Shown: positions 5,749 through 7,091 of the stretch, one piece after another | Layout: the number at the start of each line of letters is the position of its first letter | Numbering within the stretch: the stretch's first letter is position 1 | Source: Pseudomonadota bacterium | Lineage (GTDB): Bacteria; Pseudomonadota; Alphaproteobacteria; Rhizobiales; Beijerinckiaceae | Length of the DNA stretch: 7,091 nucleotides | Direction of reading: 5' to 3' | NCBI GenBank assembly: GCA_023452965.1 | Contig: JAEXUU010000259.1 | Span: 1 to 7,091, forward strand | Position numbers and translations under genes: made by a program | Notes under the pieces: model-generated | Database searches by the model: none | Told to the model about the DNA's origin: nothing | The model's input: only the letters and a program-made list of their open reading frames with translations

Positions 5749-6531
5749 ATGAGCGCGGTCGATTTCACGGAGTTCGTCGCCGGGCTCGCGACCTCCTCGG
5801 GGCAGGCGATCCTCCCCTTCTTCCGCGCCAAGCACACCACCGAGGACAAATCGGCCGGCGGCACCTTCGACCCGGTCACCGAGGCTGATCGCGCCGGCGA
5901 GGCGACGATGCGCAATCTGATCAAGCGCAGCTTCCCGGAGCATGGCGTGCTCGGCGAGGAGTTCGGCACGGAGAATGCCGATGCCGAGTATGTCTGGGTG
6001 CTCGATCCGATCGACGGCACCCGCGCCTTCATCTCCGGGATTCCGGTCTGGGGCACGCTGATCGGCCTGACGCGCAAGGGCGTGCCGGTCTACGGCATGA
6101 TGAACCAGCCCTTCACCGGCGAGCGCTATTCCGGCGATGGCCGCAAGGCCCGCTATGAAGGCCCCGGCGGCCCGCGCGAGCTGCACACGCGCCAGACCGC
6201 GGCGCTCGCCGAGGCGACGCTGATGACGACGAGCCCTCACCTTTTCGCCCGCGCCGAGAAACAGGCCTATGGCCGCGTCGAGAGCGCGGTACGCCTGAGC
6301 CGCTATGGCTGCGACTGCTACGCCTACTGCATGCTCGCCGCCGGCCATGTCGACCTGGTGATCGAGAGCGGGCTGAAGCCCTATGACATCGTCGCCCTGA
6401 TCCCGATCATCGAGGGTGCCGGCGGCATCGTCACCTCATGGAGCGGCGGCAGCGCCGCCGAGGGCGGGACTATTCTCGCCGCCGGCAACAAGGCCCTGCA
6501 CCAGGCCGCCCTCGCCTTGCTCGCCGGCTGA
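5749..6531 (+). CDS. hisN: histidinol-phosphatase, inositol monophosphatase family (HisN type)
   Basis: A 260-residue Mg-dependent phosphatase of the inositol monophosphatase fold. Metal-site motifs are in order: GEEFG (69-73, E70/E71), WVLDPIDGTRAF (83-94, D86 and D89), and PYDIVALIPIIEGAGG (211-226, D213). FDPVTEADR (40-48) is the family's N-terminal signature. GCDCYAYCMLAAGHVDLVIE (187-206) and the PYD-xxAL-P context resemble the HisN branch, which dephosphorylates L-histidinol phosphate in histidine synthesis, more than E. coli SuhB. Inositol monophosphatase activity remains an alternative. The start at 5749 gives family length and has GGGGGA six bases upstream; an earlier ATG at 5701 and a TTG at 5677 would add a Gly-rich tail not expected in the family. 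The divergent small RNA sits upstream, and the 3' end overlaps the next gene on the other strand by 96 bases. Confidence 0.88.
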   Translation: MSAVDFTEFVAGLATSSGQAILPFFRAKHTTEDKSAGGTFDPVTEADRAGEATMRNLIKRSFPEHGVLGEEFGTENADAEYVWVLDPIDGTRAFISGIPVWGTLIGLTRKGVPVYGMMNQPFTGERYSGDGRKARYEGPGGPRELHTRQTAALAEATLMTTSPHLFARAEKQAYGRVESAVRLSRYGCDCYAYCMLAAGHVDLVIESGLKPYDIVALIPIIEGAGGIVTSWSGGSAAEGGTILAAGNKALHQAALALLAG

Positions 6532-7091
6532 GGCGTTCGCCTCCAGCTTCTCGCCGGGCACGAAGGCGTCGAACGCCGCCCAGAACTGCGCCCGGATCGC
6601 GTCACTCTCCATCAGGATCTCGTGGCGCGCCGTCGGCAACACCAGCGCCGAACCCGTCTTGAGCCGCGCGGCAAAGCGCTCGATCGCCGGCGTCGAGACG
6701 ACGGGATCGCGCCCCGCCGCGATCACCAGCGTCGGCACGCGTACCTCGAGCGCCGCACGCGGCGCTGCGAGCCTGTCCATCAATTCGAAGGCGGCACGGA
6801 TCCAGCCTACGCTGGGATCGCCGATGGCGAGCTCGCGCGCCGCCGCGGTGAGCGCCGCATTGCGGGCATAGCGCACCGGGTCGCCGGTCAGCCGGTTGCC
6901 TTCGAACGGCTTGGTGCCGATCGCCGTCTCGCCGCCGCCGGGCACGAAGGCCCGCCCGAAGCCGAGCCAGTACAGCACGAAGGCCAGAATGCGGGCCGCG
7001 CGCGGACGCTCGATCATGCTGATCCCGAGCATCGGCGCGAGCGCGACCAGCCTTGCGACCGGCAAGGCGCCGCGTCGCGCCGCATCGAGGC
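6436..7091 (-). CDS. alpha/beta hydrolase, lysophospholipase/monoacylglycerol-lipase-like (5' end outside window)
   Basis: The C-terminal two-thirds of a serine hydrolase of the Hydrolase_4 (S33-like) group, about 217 residues to the window edge; relatives are near 310-330 long. The frame stays open through base 7091, and the TTG at 7065 is internal. The text PFEGNRLTGDPVRYAR is typical of PldB-like lysophospholipases. The catalytic acid is in VIAAGRDPVVS and the catalytic His in ARHEIL. The nucleophile GxSxG lies outside the window and cannot be checked. After DAFVPG the chain continues as a Gly/Ala-rich tail of roughly 37 residues, most of it (about 31 codons) encoded opposite the end of hisN. 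Substrate is uncertain: lysophospholipids, monoacylglycerols or other esters are all possible. Confidence 0.85.
   Translation of the reverse strand, partial: LDAARRGALPVARLVALAPMLGISMIERPRAARILAFVLYWLGFGRAFVPGGGETAIGTKPFEGNRLTGDPVRYARNAALTAAARELAIGDPSVGWIRAAFELMDRLAAPRAALEVRVPTLVIAAGRDPVVSTPAIERFAARLKTGSALVLPTARHEILMESDAIRAQFWAAFDAFVPGEKLEANASAGEQGEGGLVQGLVAGGENSPALGGAAAAP

Overview
The window reads as ordinary chromosome of a high-GC alphaproteobacterium, most likely Hyphomicrobiales (rhizobial group). The signs are a CpdR-type single-domain response regulator, a one-domain HIG1 protein, a small RNA of the suhB/mmgR (alpha-r8) type beside an inositol-monophosphatase-family gene, and promoters of the alphaproteobacterial CTTG / CTAT type. 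The genus cannot be fixed from the sequence alone.

Layout, left to right. On the plus strand come the 3'-most part of a class III omega-amino acid:pyruvate aminotransferase (1-1326), a 62-residue HIG1 membrane protein (1438-1626), a PagL-like outer-membrane acyloxyacyl hydrolase homologue (1719-2324) and maiA, maleylacetoacetate isomerase (2444-3076). A minus-strand block follows: a small lipoprotein (3185-3436), a tRNA-Val(GAC) with its own promoter and intrinsic terminator (3594-3817), and cpdR (3863-4222). A 285-base, partly C-rich gap separates cpdR from a divergent N-formylglutamate amidohydrolase (4508-5428, plus). Next is a 320-base gap that is not empty: its minus strand carries a complete small-RNA gene with promoter, transcript and terminator. 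Then come hisN, an inositol-monophosphatase-family histidinol-phosphatase (5749-6531, plus), and a convergent, overlapping, 5'-truncated alpha/beta hydrolase (6436-7091, minus).

The genes look like independent housekeeping or catabolic units rather than one operon. There is amino-acid metabolism (aminotransferase, maiA in tyrosine/phenylalanine breakdown, N-formylglutamate hydrolysis in histidine breakdown, hisN in histidine synthesis), envelope functions (PagL-like barrel, lipoprotein, possibly the lysophospholipase-like hydrolase) and cell-cycle proteolysis control (CpdR as ClpXP adaptor). No mobile element, CRISPR array, phage gene or toxin-antitoxin pair is visible.

I found no convincing undescribed multi-gene system. 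The strongest non-coding signal is the small RNA at about 5486-5575. It exposes a CCUCCC anti-Shine-Dalgarno-like stretch between two hairpins and appears to be a member of a known family rather than a new one.
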